Origin: Fimbriimonadaceae bacterium
Lineage (GTDB): Bacteria > Armatimonadota > Fimbriimonadia > Fimbriimonadales > Fimbriimonadaceae
DNA: 64,000 nt
Assembly: GCA_026129685.1 (NCBI GenBank)
Contig: JAHCHO010000008.1
Span: forward strand, 1-64,000
Direction: 5' to 3'
The position numbers and the translations under genes were made by a program. Positions within the stretch are counted from its first letter, which is position 1. The number at the start of each line of letters is the position of its first letter. Positions 41,122-49,106 of the stretch are shown one piece after another. Under the pieces are notes generated by a model, which saw only the letters and a list, made by a program, of their open reading frames with translations, made no database searches and was not told the DNA's origin.

Positions 41122-41886
41122 GTGTCGCGCGTCGAACTTTGCCCTGTGGCAACTCCCGATCCTTACGCGATCTCCGTTCGTTTCGGCAAGCACCTTCGGG
41201 TGACGGACGTCGCCGACGGCCTCGACGCCGTTGGACGGGCCGATCTCACGCTCATGGATGGGGCGATCCGGCCGCTGTGGATGGGTTTTCGGTTCTTCGG
41301 CCCGGCGGTGACCCTTCGCGTGGTGCCGACGAACCGTAGGATGCCCGTCCTCGAGCGGGAACAAGCGCTCCGCCAGCACGGCGTGTGGTTCGAAAGCGGG
41401 GCCGGGCACGTCGATCTCAACGTCCATCTCAGGCCCGGTTGCGTCGTGGTCACGTCGACGGGCGGGGCGGGCGAGACCGGCTTCTGGGGCTCGAACAACG
41501 CCCTCGACACGATGGCGCGCGGGGCCGCCGGGATCGTGACGGAGGGTTACTGCCGCGACACCGACGAGGTGATCCTGCAGGAGTGCCGCGTCGCCTGTCG
41601 CGGCATCGGCCGGACGATCATTCCGGGCCGGGTCGAGACGGTAGGGGTGAACGAGACGGTCGGTTGCGGCGGCGCGATGGTTCGGCCGGGCGACATCGTT
41701 GGCTGCGACTGGGACGGCTGCCTGGTCGTGCCGATCGAGGTCGCGGAAGACGTCCTCGCGATCGCCGCACGGATCGCCGTCGACGACAAGAAAGCGCGAC
41801 GCCGGCTGTACGAACAAACCGGACGGCCACTCGACGCCACGGTGGACGTCGAAGCGGCCGAGGCTTGGTTCGCCGACCTGCTGTGA
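41122..41886 (+). CDS. RraA-like / HMG-aldolase-type protein
   Basis: 254 aa from GTG 41122. It contains the DmpA/RraA fold features: VTDVADGLDAVGR near the N-terminus, FFGPAVTLRVVPTN, then GAAGIVTEGYCRDTDEV with the metal/substrate Arg-Asp pair, and a closing VRPGDIVGCDWDGCLVVP. Homologues are class II aldolases for 4-hydroxy-4-methyl-2-oxoglutarate or oxaloacetate decarboxylases; true RraA inhibits RNase E. The Arg-Asp pair favours an enzyme. Physiological substrate unknown. Confidence 0.8.
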   Translation: MSRVELCPVATPDPYAISVRFGKHLRVTDVADGLDAVGRADLTLMDGAIRPLWMGFRFFGPAVTLRVVPTNRRMPVLEREQALRQHGVWFESGAGHVDLNVHLRPGCVVVTSTGGAGETGFWGSNNALDTMARGAAGIVTEGYCRDTDEVILQECRVACRGIGRTIIPGRVETVGVNETVGCGGAMVRPGDIVGCDWDGCLVVPIEVAEDVLAIAARIAVDDKKARRRLYEQTGRPLDATVDVEAAEAWFADLL

Positions 41887-41887
41887 T

Positions 41888-42418
41888 CTAGAAGCTACAG
41901 CCCGACTGCATGGCGGCCGGGTAGCCGGACAGGTTCGGCGACCGCTTGGGGCCGCCGTGCTTGGGGAGCAGATCCACGATGGCGCGGAACGTCTCCCGCG
42001 AGTAGCCTTCCCAGAACCCCACCCCCGCCTTGGCGACCGGGGACACGAAGGCGGTGTCCAAGCTGTGCTTGGCGCCCATCCCCTTGATCAACTCCTTCGC
42101 GGGGTCGGCGAGGATCGGGAACGATGCCTTGAGGGTTTTCGCGAGCGCCTTGGTCTCGGCAAGGGTCGCGTTCGTGACCCCGACCACGCGGACGGACTTG
42201 CCGAGCGAAGCCGCGAACCGGTTCAGGTCCCCGGTAGCGGCGACGTTGTGCGGGCACCGAACGCTCATGAAGACGAGCACGGTGGGCTGGCGGGTCACCT
42301 CGGCTTTCGTGTACGTCTTCCCGTCCGAGCCGGCGAGCCGAAACGAGGGGATTGGCCGGACGGCCCCGAGGATCGACGCAACGAGGCACGCGAACGCGAG
42401 GCACAGACACGCTTTCAT
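41888..42418 (-). CDS. Secreted thioredoxin-fold (redoxin/AhpC-TSA-like) protein
   Basis: 176 aa, ATG 42418. The signal peptide (MKACLCLAFACLVASILGA) is followed by a redoxin domain: PIPSFRLAGSDGKTYTKAEV and VLVFMSVRCPHNVA, whose single Cys sits where the peroxidatic or CxxC cysteine is expected. The normal CxxC is CPHN here, so only one cysteine remains in the motif. It is probably a periplasmic peroxiredoxin-like or reductant protein. It ends with QSGCSF, giving a possible second redox cysteine. Confidence 0.7.
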   Translation of the reverse strand: MKACLCLAFACLVASILGAVRPIPSFRLAGSDGKTYTKAEVTRQPTVLVFMSVRCPHNVAATGDLNRFAASLGKSVRVVGVTNATLAETKALAKTLKASFPILADPAKELIKGMGAKHSLDTAFVSPVAKAGVGFWEGYSRETFRAIVDLLPKHGGPKRSPNLSGYPAAMQSGCSF

Positions 42419-42477
42419 GGGGGGGAGGACGCAGGCCCCGTCGCCCGGCTGAGCCGGGCGAACGAGCGCGAGCGAAT

Positions 42478-42801
42478 TCAGTCCTTGGGGTGGTCCTCCA
42501 TGACTTCGCGCTCGAGGCGCTCGATGCGGCGTTGGGCTTCGCCCTCGCTCAGAACCCGAAGGTACTGAACGCTGTCCATCGCCACCCAGTAGATGGCGTC
42601 GTGGCGATGCTCGCCGTCGATCGCGTCGTAGACGAGTTCGACGCAGATCATGTCGCCCTCGAGACCGCGAATGAGATAGACGCACTTTTCGCACTGCCGC
42701 TTGGCGAGGCGATGGGTCGCCGTCCAGCGAACTTCGACGAACGCACCGACCAGGCCCAGTCGGGTCCGGTCGCGTTTGGCCAAATCGACTTCGATAAGCA
42801 T
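42478..42801 (-). CDS. Hypothetical protein downstream of the carboxyltransferase genes
   Basis: 107 aa, ATG 42801. It is mixed alpha/beta with a CxxC pair (RQCEKCVYLIRGLEG) and an Asp/His-rich middle (DAIDGEHRHDAIYW), ending in a charged helix (RRIERLEREVMED). The pattern suggests a small metal-binding or regulatory protein. It is last in a leftward set with the OadG-like and carboxyltransferase genes. No family recognised. Confidence 0.5.
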   Translation of the reverse strand: MLIEVDLAKRDRTRLGLVGAFVEVRWTATHRLAKRQCEKCVYLIRGLEGDMICVELVYDAIDGEHRHDAIYWVAMDSVQYLRVLSEGEAQRRIERLEREVMEDHPKD

Positions 42802-42839
42802 CCTAGCTTGACTCCTTCTTTTCGAGGGTACCCAGGGGC

Positions 42840-43127
42840 CTAACGGACCGCATGGGAACCTTGGACCGCCACTCGGCCCTGCAGACGCCACCCGTCCAGC
42901 GATTGCGGGACGGGGCGCACCATCTTGATCGTCGCGCGCTTGCCGAGATAGGCCGCGACCGCCGCCGCGATGGTGAACAACGTGTCTTCCGAGACGCCCT
43001 CGGCGGCGGCGGGACCGGCGAAGCCACCTTCCCGGGCGGCGAGAACGTCGGCGAGCATTTTTCGTAGATGAGCCACCTCGTCTCGGAGGGTGGCGACCTC
43101 GTCTCGCAACAACGTGACTTCGTTCAT
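42840..43127 (-). CDS. Small carboxylase-associated subunit (OadG-like C-terminal segment)
   Basis: 95 aa, ATG 43127, 10 nt after the carboxyltransferase stop. An N-terminal coiled coil (LLRDEVATLRDEVAHLRKML) leads to a segment with DTLFTIAAAVAAYLGKRATI and a WRLQGRVAVQGSH end. The IAAAVAAYLG...W...GR pattern is like the C-terminal part of decarboxylase gamma subunits and of small proteins encoded beside methylmalonyl-CoA/oxaloacetate carboxyltransferases. It lacks their membrane helix, so it would be a soluble scaffold. The role is inferred from neighbours. Confidence 0.5.
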   Translation of the reverse strand: MNEVTLLRDEVATLRDEVAHLRKMLADVLAAREGGFAGPAAAEGVSEDTLFTIAAAVAAYLGKRATIKMVRPVPQSLDGWRLQGRVAVQGSHAVR

Positions 43128-43137
43128 GGGCGTACTC

Positions 43138-44631
43138 CTAGGCCGGGGCGACCATCACCTTCTTCGTCTTGCCGTCGAGGGTCACCTTGTATTCGATCGG
43201 CCCGCTCAGGAACGCGGGGGACATGGGGTCGGCCTTGAGGCCGCGCGTGAACGCGGGGTCCTTTCCGAGGTTGAGCGGCCCTTGATGACGGTTTGCGAAG
43301 AACTTCGGCGCAACCTGCGGGAACATCGCATAGGTCAGCACGTCCTCTTCCGTTCCGTTGTAGCCTTCGAGCGCGGAGGCCTCGGCGACGAGCCGGTCCC
43401 ATTCCGGGGGGATTAGGTCGGCGGGACGTCCGGTGATGACCTCCTTCTTGGACTTCTCTTCGGCAAGGGCGACCACTTCCGGGTCTTTTGGGCCGTCGGT
43501 CGACCCGTAGTACCCGAGCATCAGGTCCGAGAACTCGCCCGTCATCACCTTGTACCGTCCCATCATGACGTTCAGGACGGCCTGGGTGCCGACGATTTGG
43601 CTCGAGGGGGTGACCAGCGGGGGGTAGCCCGCCGCCTTGCGCACGCGCGGGACCTCCTCCAAGACCTCCTTCATTCGGTCTCCCTGTCCCTGTTGCTTCA
43701 GTTGGCTCTCCATGTTCGAGAGCATTCCGCCCGGAATTTGGCTCTTGAAGATTTCGGTTTCGACGCCCGTGTAGTCGGTGAGGAACTCGGCGTAGCGCTT
43801 CCGGATCTCGGCAAAGTGGTCGCGCACGCGGTAGATCGGCTCAAGGTCGAGTCGGGTGGTGAAGCCCGTGCCCTCCAGCATTTCGACGAGGCTCTCGGTC
43901 GGGTTGTGCCCCGGCCCGAGACTCATCGAACTGATCGAGGTGTCCACGATGTCCGCGCCCGCCTCAATCGCCTTCATCAGGCTCACGAGGGTGACCCCGG
44001 TGGTGGAGTGGGCGTGGACGTGGACCACGGTGTCCTTGCCGCAGGTTTCCTTGATTCCCTTGACGATGTCGTAGGCCGGCTGGGGTTTGATCAGGGCGGC
44101 CATGTCTTTGATGCAGATGGAGTCGCACCCCATGTCTTTGAGGGTCAAGGCGAGTTCGACGAACTTGGCGACGGTATGGACCGGACTGACGGTGTAGCAG
44201 ATGGTGCCCTGAGCGTGCTTTCCGGTGCGCTTCACGGCGGCGATCGAGCGTTCGAGGTTGCGGGGGTCGTTCAGCGCGTCGAACACCCGAAACACGTCCA
44301 TGCCGTTCTTGGCGGCTCTGTCCACGAAGCGGTCCACCACCTCGTCCTCGTAATGCCGGTAGCCGAGGATGTTCTGCCCACGGAGGAGCATCTGGGTCGG
44401 GGTGTTCGGGAGGGCCCGCTTGAACGTCCGCAGACGCTCCCACGGGTCTTCGTTGAGGAATCGAATGCAGGAGTCGAACGTCGCACCGCCCCAACACTCG
44501 AGCGACCAGTAACCGGCCCGGTCAAGGTCTTCGCAGGCGGGAAGCATGTCCTCGAGCGCCATGCGGGTGGCCATCAGGCTTTGGTGCGCGTCGCGGAGAA
44601 TGACGTCGGTGACTTCGATCCGTTTGTCCAT
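43138..44631 (-). CDS. Biotin-dependent carboxyltransferase subunit (OadA/PycB/5S type)
   Basis: 497 aa, ATG 44631. This subunit moves a carboxyl group between biotin and pyruvate/oxaloacetate. The signature VILRDAHQSLMATRM (10-24), WGGATFDSC, CIKDMAALIKP (carbamylated-Lys region) and the metal ligands HVHAH are intact, as is the C-terminal PYC/OAD-conserved domain. It stops at VMVAPA, without a biotinyl domain and its MKM motif, so a separate biotin carrier is needed, as in transcarboxylase or some pyruvate carboxylases. Two small genes follow. Confidence 0.88.
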   Translation of the reverse strand: MDKRIEVTDVILRDAHQSLMATRMALEDMLPACEDLDRAGYWSLECWGGATFDSCIRFLNEDPWERLRTFKRALPNTPTQMLLRGQNILGYRHYEDEVVDRFVDRAAKNGMDVFRVFDALNDPRNLERSIAAVKRTGKHAQGTICYTVSPVHTVAKFVELALTLKDMGCDSICIKDMAALIKPQPAYDIVKGIKETCGKDTVVHVHAHSTTGVTLVSLMKAIEAGADIVDTSISSMSLGPGHNPTESLVEMLEGTGFTTRLDLEPIYRVRDHFAEIRKRYAEFLTDYTGVETEIFKSQIPGGMLSNMESQLKQQGQGDRMKEVLEEVPRVRKAAGYPPLVTPSSQIVGTQAVLNVMMGRYKVMTGEFSDLMLGYYGSTDGPKDPEVVALAEEKSKKEVITGRPADLIPPEWDRLVAEASALEGYNGTEEDVLTYAMFPQVAPKFFANRHQGPLNLGKDPAFTRGLKADPMSPAFLSGPIEYKVTLDGKTKKVMVAPA

Positions 44632-44730
44632 CGGTTCCTCGGAGCCGCTCTCCGCCCGTCCAAGAGGATATCTCGCACGACGCGACACGGTTGGGTACTT
44701 CGGGGACCTATCGAAATGGCCCAGCCCAGG

Positions 44731-44759
44731 CGATCACCGACACAAATCGTCGGTGATCG
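44731..44759. promoter_or_regulatory. Inverted repeat between divergent genes, candidate operator
   Basis: CGATCACCGAC (44731-44741) and GTCGGTGATCG (44749-44759) are perfect 11-bp arms with a seven-base spacer. A further GTGATCGG copy follows at 44764-44771. The element lies between the carboxyltransferase start (44631) and the sugar-kinase start (44794), overlapping the probable promoter region of the latter. Confidence 0.5.
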
Positions 44760-44793
44760 GTCGTGATCGGCGGTGTGTAAACTGAATGCGCCG

Positions 44794-46089
44794 ATGAACC
44801 TCCGCGACGTCGAACGCTTCTTTCCCGACGATTCGCTCCCGAATCCGATCGCCCGCACCCGGGAGTTCGACGCGGAGGAGATTCGCGCCATCGCTTGCGA
44901 GTTCGCCATCCCAAATCCGAGCGAGATCCGGACGTTCGGCGAGCGGGGGAACATCAACCTGCACACCTTCGAGTTGGTCGCGGGCGGTCGACCTTACTTG
45001 CTGCAGCGCATCAATACCGAGGTGTTCACCAAGCCCTACCGGGTGATGCGCGCGATGGTCGCCTATTGCGAGGCGCAACGCGAGTACCTGCGAGGTCGGG
45101 CGGATATTATATGGGAACCTATCGAACTCGTGTCGGCGCGCACGGGAGCGCCTTTCGTCGATCGCCGGGACTCGTTCGGTTGGTCGATCTGGCGCCTCAT
45201 GCGACGGATCGAGGGATGCCGCTCCTACAAGAGCCTCGGTGAGGTCGCCGATCGTGAGGGGCGTTTACGGTTGGCGGAAGAAGTCGGGCGAGGCTTGGCG
45301 CTGAACGCCGACCTGACGTCGGGGGTCCGGACGAAAGGGCTGAAGAGCTCGCTCCCGGGCTATCGGGACACGGCCGGCTACTTCGCCCAGTTTCACGCCG
45401 TCATGGCGGGTTGCCGAACGCCGGAGGACACCGCGAAGTACCTCCCGCCCGACGCGGAGGTTCGTTCGGCGACCGAACCGTTGTACCGCATCAAGACCGA
45501 CGACCCGTCCATCTTCGCGCGTCGCGACGAGCCCACGCTCCGCGAGTGGTTCGAACTCATCGAAGCGAGCGAGACGTTCGGCATGCTTCTGACCGAGGCC
45601 GCTCGGGACGGCCGGGTGCGGACCACGGCGATCCATGGCGACACCAAGATCGAGAACTTCCTGTTCGACCGTCGAACCGGGCGGGTTCGTTCGTTGGTCG
45701 ACCTCGATACGGTCATGCCTTTCACCTGGCTCGCGGACTGGGGCGACATGGTTCGTTCGCTTGCCAACGTGGCCGGTGAGAAAGAGGTCGATCTGACGCG
45801 GGTCCAGGTGGACCGGGAGGTCTACGCCGCCGTGCGCATCGGCTTCCTGGGCACGGTGCGGGAAGCGACAAAGGTGGAGAAGAGCCTGATGCCCGAGGCG
45901 GTCGAGGCGATCACTTTGGAACTCGGCGTGCGGTTCCTCACGGACTATTTGCGCGGCGACGACTACTTCAGGCTGACGCCCAACGACCCGCCCGATCTCA
46001 ACCGCCAGCGTGGTCTCGTCCAACTCACGCTGTTCCGGCGTTTCCGCGAGTTGAGGGAGTGGGCGCGCGGTCTGGCCGACGGACGCTAG
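44794..46089 (+). CDS. NahK-like sugar kinase (aminoglycoside phosphotransferase fold)
   Basis: 431 aa from ATG 44794. The start of the family pattern, GNINLHTFEL...YLLQRINTEVFTKPYRVM (about 50-90), is characteristic of N-acetylhexosamine 1-kinases. The catalytic loop is AIHGDTKIENFLFD, with the Mg-binding LVDLDTVMPF after it. Such enzymes phosphorylate GlcNAc/GalNAc at C1 in salvage pathways. A TAAACT box ten bases upstream gives a short leader. It precedes the LacI-pseudopilin locus in the same direction. Confidence 0.8.
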   Translation: MNLRDVERFFPDDSLPNPIARTREFDAEEIRAIACEFAIPNPSEIRTFGERGNINLHTFELVAGGRPYLLQRINTEVFTKPYRVMRAMVAYCEAQREYLRGRADIIWEPIELVSARTGAPFVDRRDSFGWSIWRLMRRIEGCRSYKSLGEVADREGRLRLAEEVGRGLALNADLTSGVRTKGLKSSLPGYRDTAGYFAQFHAVMAGCRTPEDTAKYLPPDAEVRSATEPLYRIKTDDPSIFARRDEPTLREWFELIEASETFGMLLTEAARDGRVRTTAIHGDTKIENFLFDRRTGRVRSLVDLDTVMPFTWLADWGDMVRSLANVAGEKEVDLTRVQVDREVYAAVRIGFLGTVREATKVEKSLMPEAVEAITLELGVRFLTDYLRGDDYFRLTPNDPPDLNRQRGLVQLTLFRRFRELREWARGLADGR

Positions 46090-46255
46090 GGGCGTCGGTG
46101 CCGAGTCCCGGCCGCCCCGGTCAACCTTGGGAGGCGCGGCGTCGTCAAAGGACGTAGGGACGCCTGAAGCGTCGAGCGGCAGGTTCAAAGCGGGACCTCG
46201 GTCCCTGGTCCCAACCGCTGATTCCGGGTCGCGGCGCGACATTTGCGAAAAGCTC

Positions 46256-46284
46256 TTGCATTTGCCGCGAGAGTTCGATATAGT
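46256..46284 (+). promoter_or_regulatory. Sigma-70-type promoter of the LacI-pseudopilin operon
   Basis: TTGCAT (46256-46261), a 17-bp spacer and TATAGT (46279-46284) make a good promoter. The quasi-palindrome ATATATCGTTATAT (46289-46302), with the central CG typical of LacI-family operators, overlaps the expected start of transcription. Autoregulation is likely. Confidence 0.6.
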
Positions 46285-46288
46285 CATG

Positions 46289-46302
46289 ATATATCGTTAT
46301 AT
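46289..46302. promoter_or_regulatory. Candidate LacI-family operator
   Basis: ATATAT-CG-TTATAT is palindromic around CG apart from one mismatched pair. It is AT-rich in GC-rich DNA and sits just before the regulator gene, where LacI-type repressors normally bind to control themselves. Confidence 0.45.
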
Positions 46303-46321
46303 TGAAATGGGCAGGACGCGG

Positions 46322-47356
46322 ATGTCGGTGACCCTTCGCGATGTGGCGCGGCGGGCGGGTGTTTCTCCGATGGCGGTGAGCAAAGTGCTCAACGGACGGG
46401 GATCCAACGTTCGCGTGGGAAAGGACGCCGAGGAGGCGATCCGTCTCGCCGCCAACGAGTTGGGTTACCGTCCCAATGCCCTTGCGCGCAGTCTTCGCCG
46501 ACAGAAGACCGAGACGATCGGGGTGCTTTTCGAGCATTTCGTCTCGGCAAACGGCATGCCGGACTACACCCAGCTTCTGATGGACGGCATCTTTGACGAG
46601 GCGTTCAAGCGAGGCTATTCCGTCACGGTCTGCCCCAAGCTTTCTCGCATCAAGGACCCGGGCGACATCGACGACGGCCGTTTCGACGGCGTCCTTTGGT
46701 GCAAGGTCGTCGGCGACCCCGCCGTTCTGAAGGCGCTCGGCGGACTGCGAGTGCCGACGGTCGCCCTGAACACCCCCGCGCCGGAGAAACTCGGTTCGAC
46801 GAGTTTCATCATCTGCGACAACGAGGGCGCGATGTACCAAGCGGTGAAGCACCTCGCCGACTTAGGCCACCGCACGATCGGATTCGTCTACGAGCGTTCT
46901 TGCGCGGACCTGCTCGAGACGGACGAGCGGCGGGACGGCGTCGCCAAGGCCTGCGCGCGCTTGGGCATCGACCTCGTCTGCGACGAAACGTTCGCGTGGG
47001 GCGACTTCTCCGAGGAGTTCGACGACTGGTGGCGGGGCAAGCCCGAATGCACCGGGGTCGTGTGCCGCTCCGATCGGCTCGCCGGCGGCATCGTCGAACG
47101 CGCCGCCAAACTCGGGGTGCAGGTTCCCGAGGATCTGTCCGTCGTCGGGTTCGACTCGACCGCCTTCTGCGAACTCACCCAACCGCGCCTGACGTCGGTC
47201 CATCAGCCCATCGAGGCGATGGCGGCGAAGGCCACCCAAGTTTTGATCGACACCATCGAGGGCCGGCAAGAAGCGGCCCTGTCCCTCGTCTACCCGTGCG
47301 GTCTCGACGTTCGAGATTCGACCGGAAGACCATCTCAGCGAAGAGGCAATCCATGA
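46322..47356 (+). CDS. LacI-family transcriptional regulator
   Basis: 344 aa, ATG 46322 (46307 is an in-frame alternative four bases after a TATATT box). The N-terminal helix-turn-helix and hinge read TLRDVARRAGVSPMAVSKVL...NELGYRPNALARSLR. The periplasmic-binding-like sensor domain follows (60-330), with SxxxDN..AxYxAVxHLAxLGHRTIGFV and DLSVVGFDSTAFCELTQPRL. It probably senses a sugar. Its stop overlaps the pseudopilin start (ATGA), so regulator and pseudopilin are made from one mRNA. Confidence 0.88.
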   Translation: MSVTLRDVARRAGVSPMAVSKVLNGRGSNVRVGKDAEEAIRLAANELGYRPNALARSLRRQKTETIGVLFEHFVSANGMPDYTQLLMDGIFDEAFKRGYSVTVCPKLSRIKDPGDIDDGRFDGVLWCKVVGDPAVLKALGGLRVPTVALNTPAPEKLGSTSFIICDNEGAMYQAVKHLADLGHRTIGFVYERSCADLLETDERRDGVAKACARLGIDLVCDETFAWGDFSEEFDDWWRGKPECTGVVCRSDRLAGGIVERAAKLGVQVPEDLSVVGFDSTAFCELTQPRLTSVHQPIEAMAAKATQVLIDTIEGRQEAALSLVYPCGLDVRDSTGRPSQRRGNP

Positions 47357-48201
47357 AGAATCGTGCGTTTACGCTCATCGAGCTCCTTGTCGTTATCGCG
47401 ATCATCGCCATCTTGGCGGCGATCCTGTTCCCCGTTTTCGCCCAGGCGAAGAAGTCGGCCCAGAAGACCGCCGCTCTGAGCAACACCAAGCAGATGGCCA
47501 TCGCCGTCAAGATGTACCAGGGCGACTTCGACGATGGGTACCCCATCGGCTCGGGCGCCTGCTGGTGGCAGCCGTCCGACGGAGGCTGGACGTTCTCGAT
47601 CCTTCCCTACATGAAGAGCGAGGACATCCTCCGCAACGCCGGCGACCCGAAGAGCACCGCCCTTTGGCCCTCCTGGATGATCGGCATCCAGGGCGCTGTC
47701 AGCATCAGCTACGCCGCCAACGGCTACATGAAGTGGGACGGCGCCGGCTGGGGCATGTACGGCGTCATGGGCATGGACCAGAAGAACACCCAGGTGCGCC
47801 CCGACGGCACGACCTGCACCGGCTGGATGAGCAAGGGCACGACGACGGAGAGCGAGGTCAATATGCCCTCCGACACGATCATGTTCGCCGAGCGCTACGG
47901 CAGCTACCCGATCTGGGGCCCGTCGAACTTCTTCACCGGCATCAACTGGTGGGACGGCGTCGGCGTCGGATGTCTCGTGCCGGACGGCACCCGCGACGGG
48001 ACCGCCTACTGGGTCTACGAGTGGGGCGGCCGCAGCGGCATCTGGAACGCCGACAACCGCAAGGGCGGCGTGAACGCGGACTGGTCCGGACAGAGCACGT
48101 TCTCTTGGACGGACGGCCACGCGTCCACGGCTCGCGCGGTGGCGACGAACCCGGATCCCATTACGAAGCCCCAGATGAACAAGTGGGACATTCAGCACTA
48201 G
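47353..48201 (+). CDS. DUF1559-type pseudopilin under LacI control
   Basis: 282 aa, ATG 47353, overlapping the LacI stop by 4 nt. The leader [20 protein letters not shown] and the SNTKQMAIAVKMYQGDFDDG segment are family typical. The C-terminal FSWTDGHASTARA carries the H-X9-DG signature. The middle is Trp/Gly-rich (WGMYGVMGM; INWWDGVGVG), suggesting a carbohydrate-binding face. Coupling to a sugar-type regulator supports a role in substrate capture or uptake at the surface (inference). Two lipoprotein genes follow. Confidence 0.88.
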   Translation: MKNRAFTLIELLVVIAIIAILAAILFPVFAQAKKSAQKTAALSNTKQMAIAVKMYQGDFDDGYPIGSGACWWQPSDGGWTFSILPYMKSEDILRNAGDPKSTALWPSWMIGIQGAVSISYAANGYMKWDGAGWGMYGVMGMDQKNTQVRPDGTTCTGWMSKGTTTESEVNMPSDTIMFAERYGSYPIWGPSNFFTGINWWDGVGVGCLVPDGTRDGTAYWVYEWGGRSGIWNADNRKGGVNADWSGQSTFSWTDGHASTARAVATNPDPITKPQMNKWDIQH

Positions 48202-48212
48202 TCTGAACGTCC

Positions 48213-48258
48213 GCCGGACCGACCCCATTGGCTTGAAAGGAGAGGCGGTCGGTCCGGC
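48213..48258 (+). promoter_or_regulatory. Long-stem hairpin between pseudopilin and lipoprotein genes
   Basis: GCCGGACCGACC (48213-48224) pairs perfectly with GGTCGGTCCGGC (48247-48258), enclosing a 22-base loop containing AAAGGAGAGG. There is no T-tract. It may reduce read-through or protect the pseudopilin message, so the lipoproteins are made in different amounts. Confidence 0.45.
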
Positions 48259-48279
48259 ACCTGGATTCGAGGTCGGAAC

Positions 48280-48636
48280 ATGAAGCGATCGGCGTGGTTC
48301 GCGCTCATCGGGTTGGCGGTTGCCGGAACCCCAGGATGCAACTGGGGTCGGGAAGGCGACTTGACCGCCGAGGAGAAGAACGGTCTTCGCAACCCCGAAC
48401 TCCATATGCCGGCCACGGCGAGGATAGGGGGCCCTCCGATGGTTCGTCGCGGGGGCAAGCCGTTGGGGGCGACGGAAGCCCCGGGACCTCCCGAAACGAT
48501 GGAGGCGGCCACCGACGCGGGAACCATGCCGGGCGGACCGCCCGAGGCAGGACCCGATCGACAAGAATCGGACGCCCCCTCCGCCCCGAAAGCGTCCGGC
48601 GCGAAGTCCGGCGCACCGCCCGCGAAGGGTACGTAG
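48280..48636 (+). CDS. Small lipoprotein 1 after the pseudopilin
   Basis: 118 aa, ATG 48280. The signal peptide SAWFALIGLAVAGTPGC ends in a lipobox-like TPGC. The mature part starts with LTAEEKNGLRNPELHMP and continues as a Pro/Gly/Ala-rich, probably unfolded tail. The first 20 mature residues resemble those of the next lipoprotein (MSKKDLEGLKNPQKEMP), so the two are paralogues. Function unknown; likely anchored near the pseudopilin complex. Confidence 0.7.
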   Translation: MKRSAWFALIGLAVAGTPGCNWGREGDLTAEEKNGLRNPELHMPATARIGGPPMVRRGGKPLGATEAPGPPETMEAATDAGTMPGGPPEAGPDRQESDAPSAPKASGAKSGAPPAKGT

Positions 48637-48694
48637 AAAAGCATTGGTCGCGCGCCTTATCAAGGGTCGCGCAAAGGAACAGGAGGCACAGGAT

Positions 48695-48928
48695 TTGAAG
48701 AAGTACGTTGCACTCGCGGTTGCGGGAGCGTTGTTCACGGCATTGGCCGGTTGCGGCAGTCCGGCCGGCGAACCGATGTCCAAGAAAGACCTCGAAGGTC
48801 TCAAGAACCCGCAGAAGGAGATGCCCAAGGAAGCCGCCGAAGCGATGGCGAACGCCGGTCGTGGCGGACCTCCCCAAGGGGCTCCGGCCGATCCGACCGC
48901 CGCGCCGGGACCTCCCACGGGCAAGTAA
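48695..48928 (+). CDS. Small lipoprotein 2 after the pseudopilin
   Basis: 77 aa from TTG 48695, with a strong AGGAGG eight bases upstream (48681-48686); an in-frame ATG or GTG further upstream has no such site. The signal KKYVALAVAGALFTALAGC carries the lipobox LAGC. The mature part has the LKNPQKEMPKEAAEAMA motif shared in part with lipoprotein 1, and a Pro/Gly tail. Two paralogues in a row next to a pseudopilin recall the single lipoprotein at 32431. Confidence 0.72.
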   Translation: MKKYVALAVAGALFTALAGCGSPAGEPMSKKDLEGLKNPQKEMPKEAAEAMANAGRGGPPQGAPADPTAAPGPPTGK

Positions 48929-48995
48929 CCAGGCTTTGACCCCGCCGAAACTCGGCAGAGCGTAGGCTCGTGCATGGTTAGCCCTCCCACGGAAA

Positions 48996-49017
48996 GGCCG
49001 GGGCGCAAGCCCCGGCC
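48996..49017 (+). terminator. GCAA-capped hairpin after the lipoprotein genes
   Basis: GGCCGGGGC, GCAA and GCCCCGGCC form a perfect 9-bp stem with a stable GNRA tetraloop. The following bases (GCATTGCGTTGCG) are not a proper T-tract. It ends the LacI-pseudopilin-lipoprotein unit. Confidence 0.55.
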
Positions 49018-49106
49018 GCATTGCGTTGCGCGCCGGCACGGCCCAAAGTCCTTCACGGCTGCGCAGGTTCCAAGGATGTGGGGGGTCCTTGGCGAACCAA
49101 GTGATC

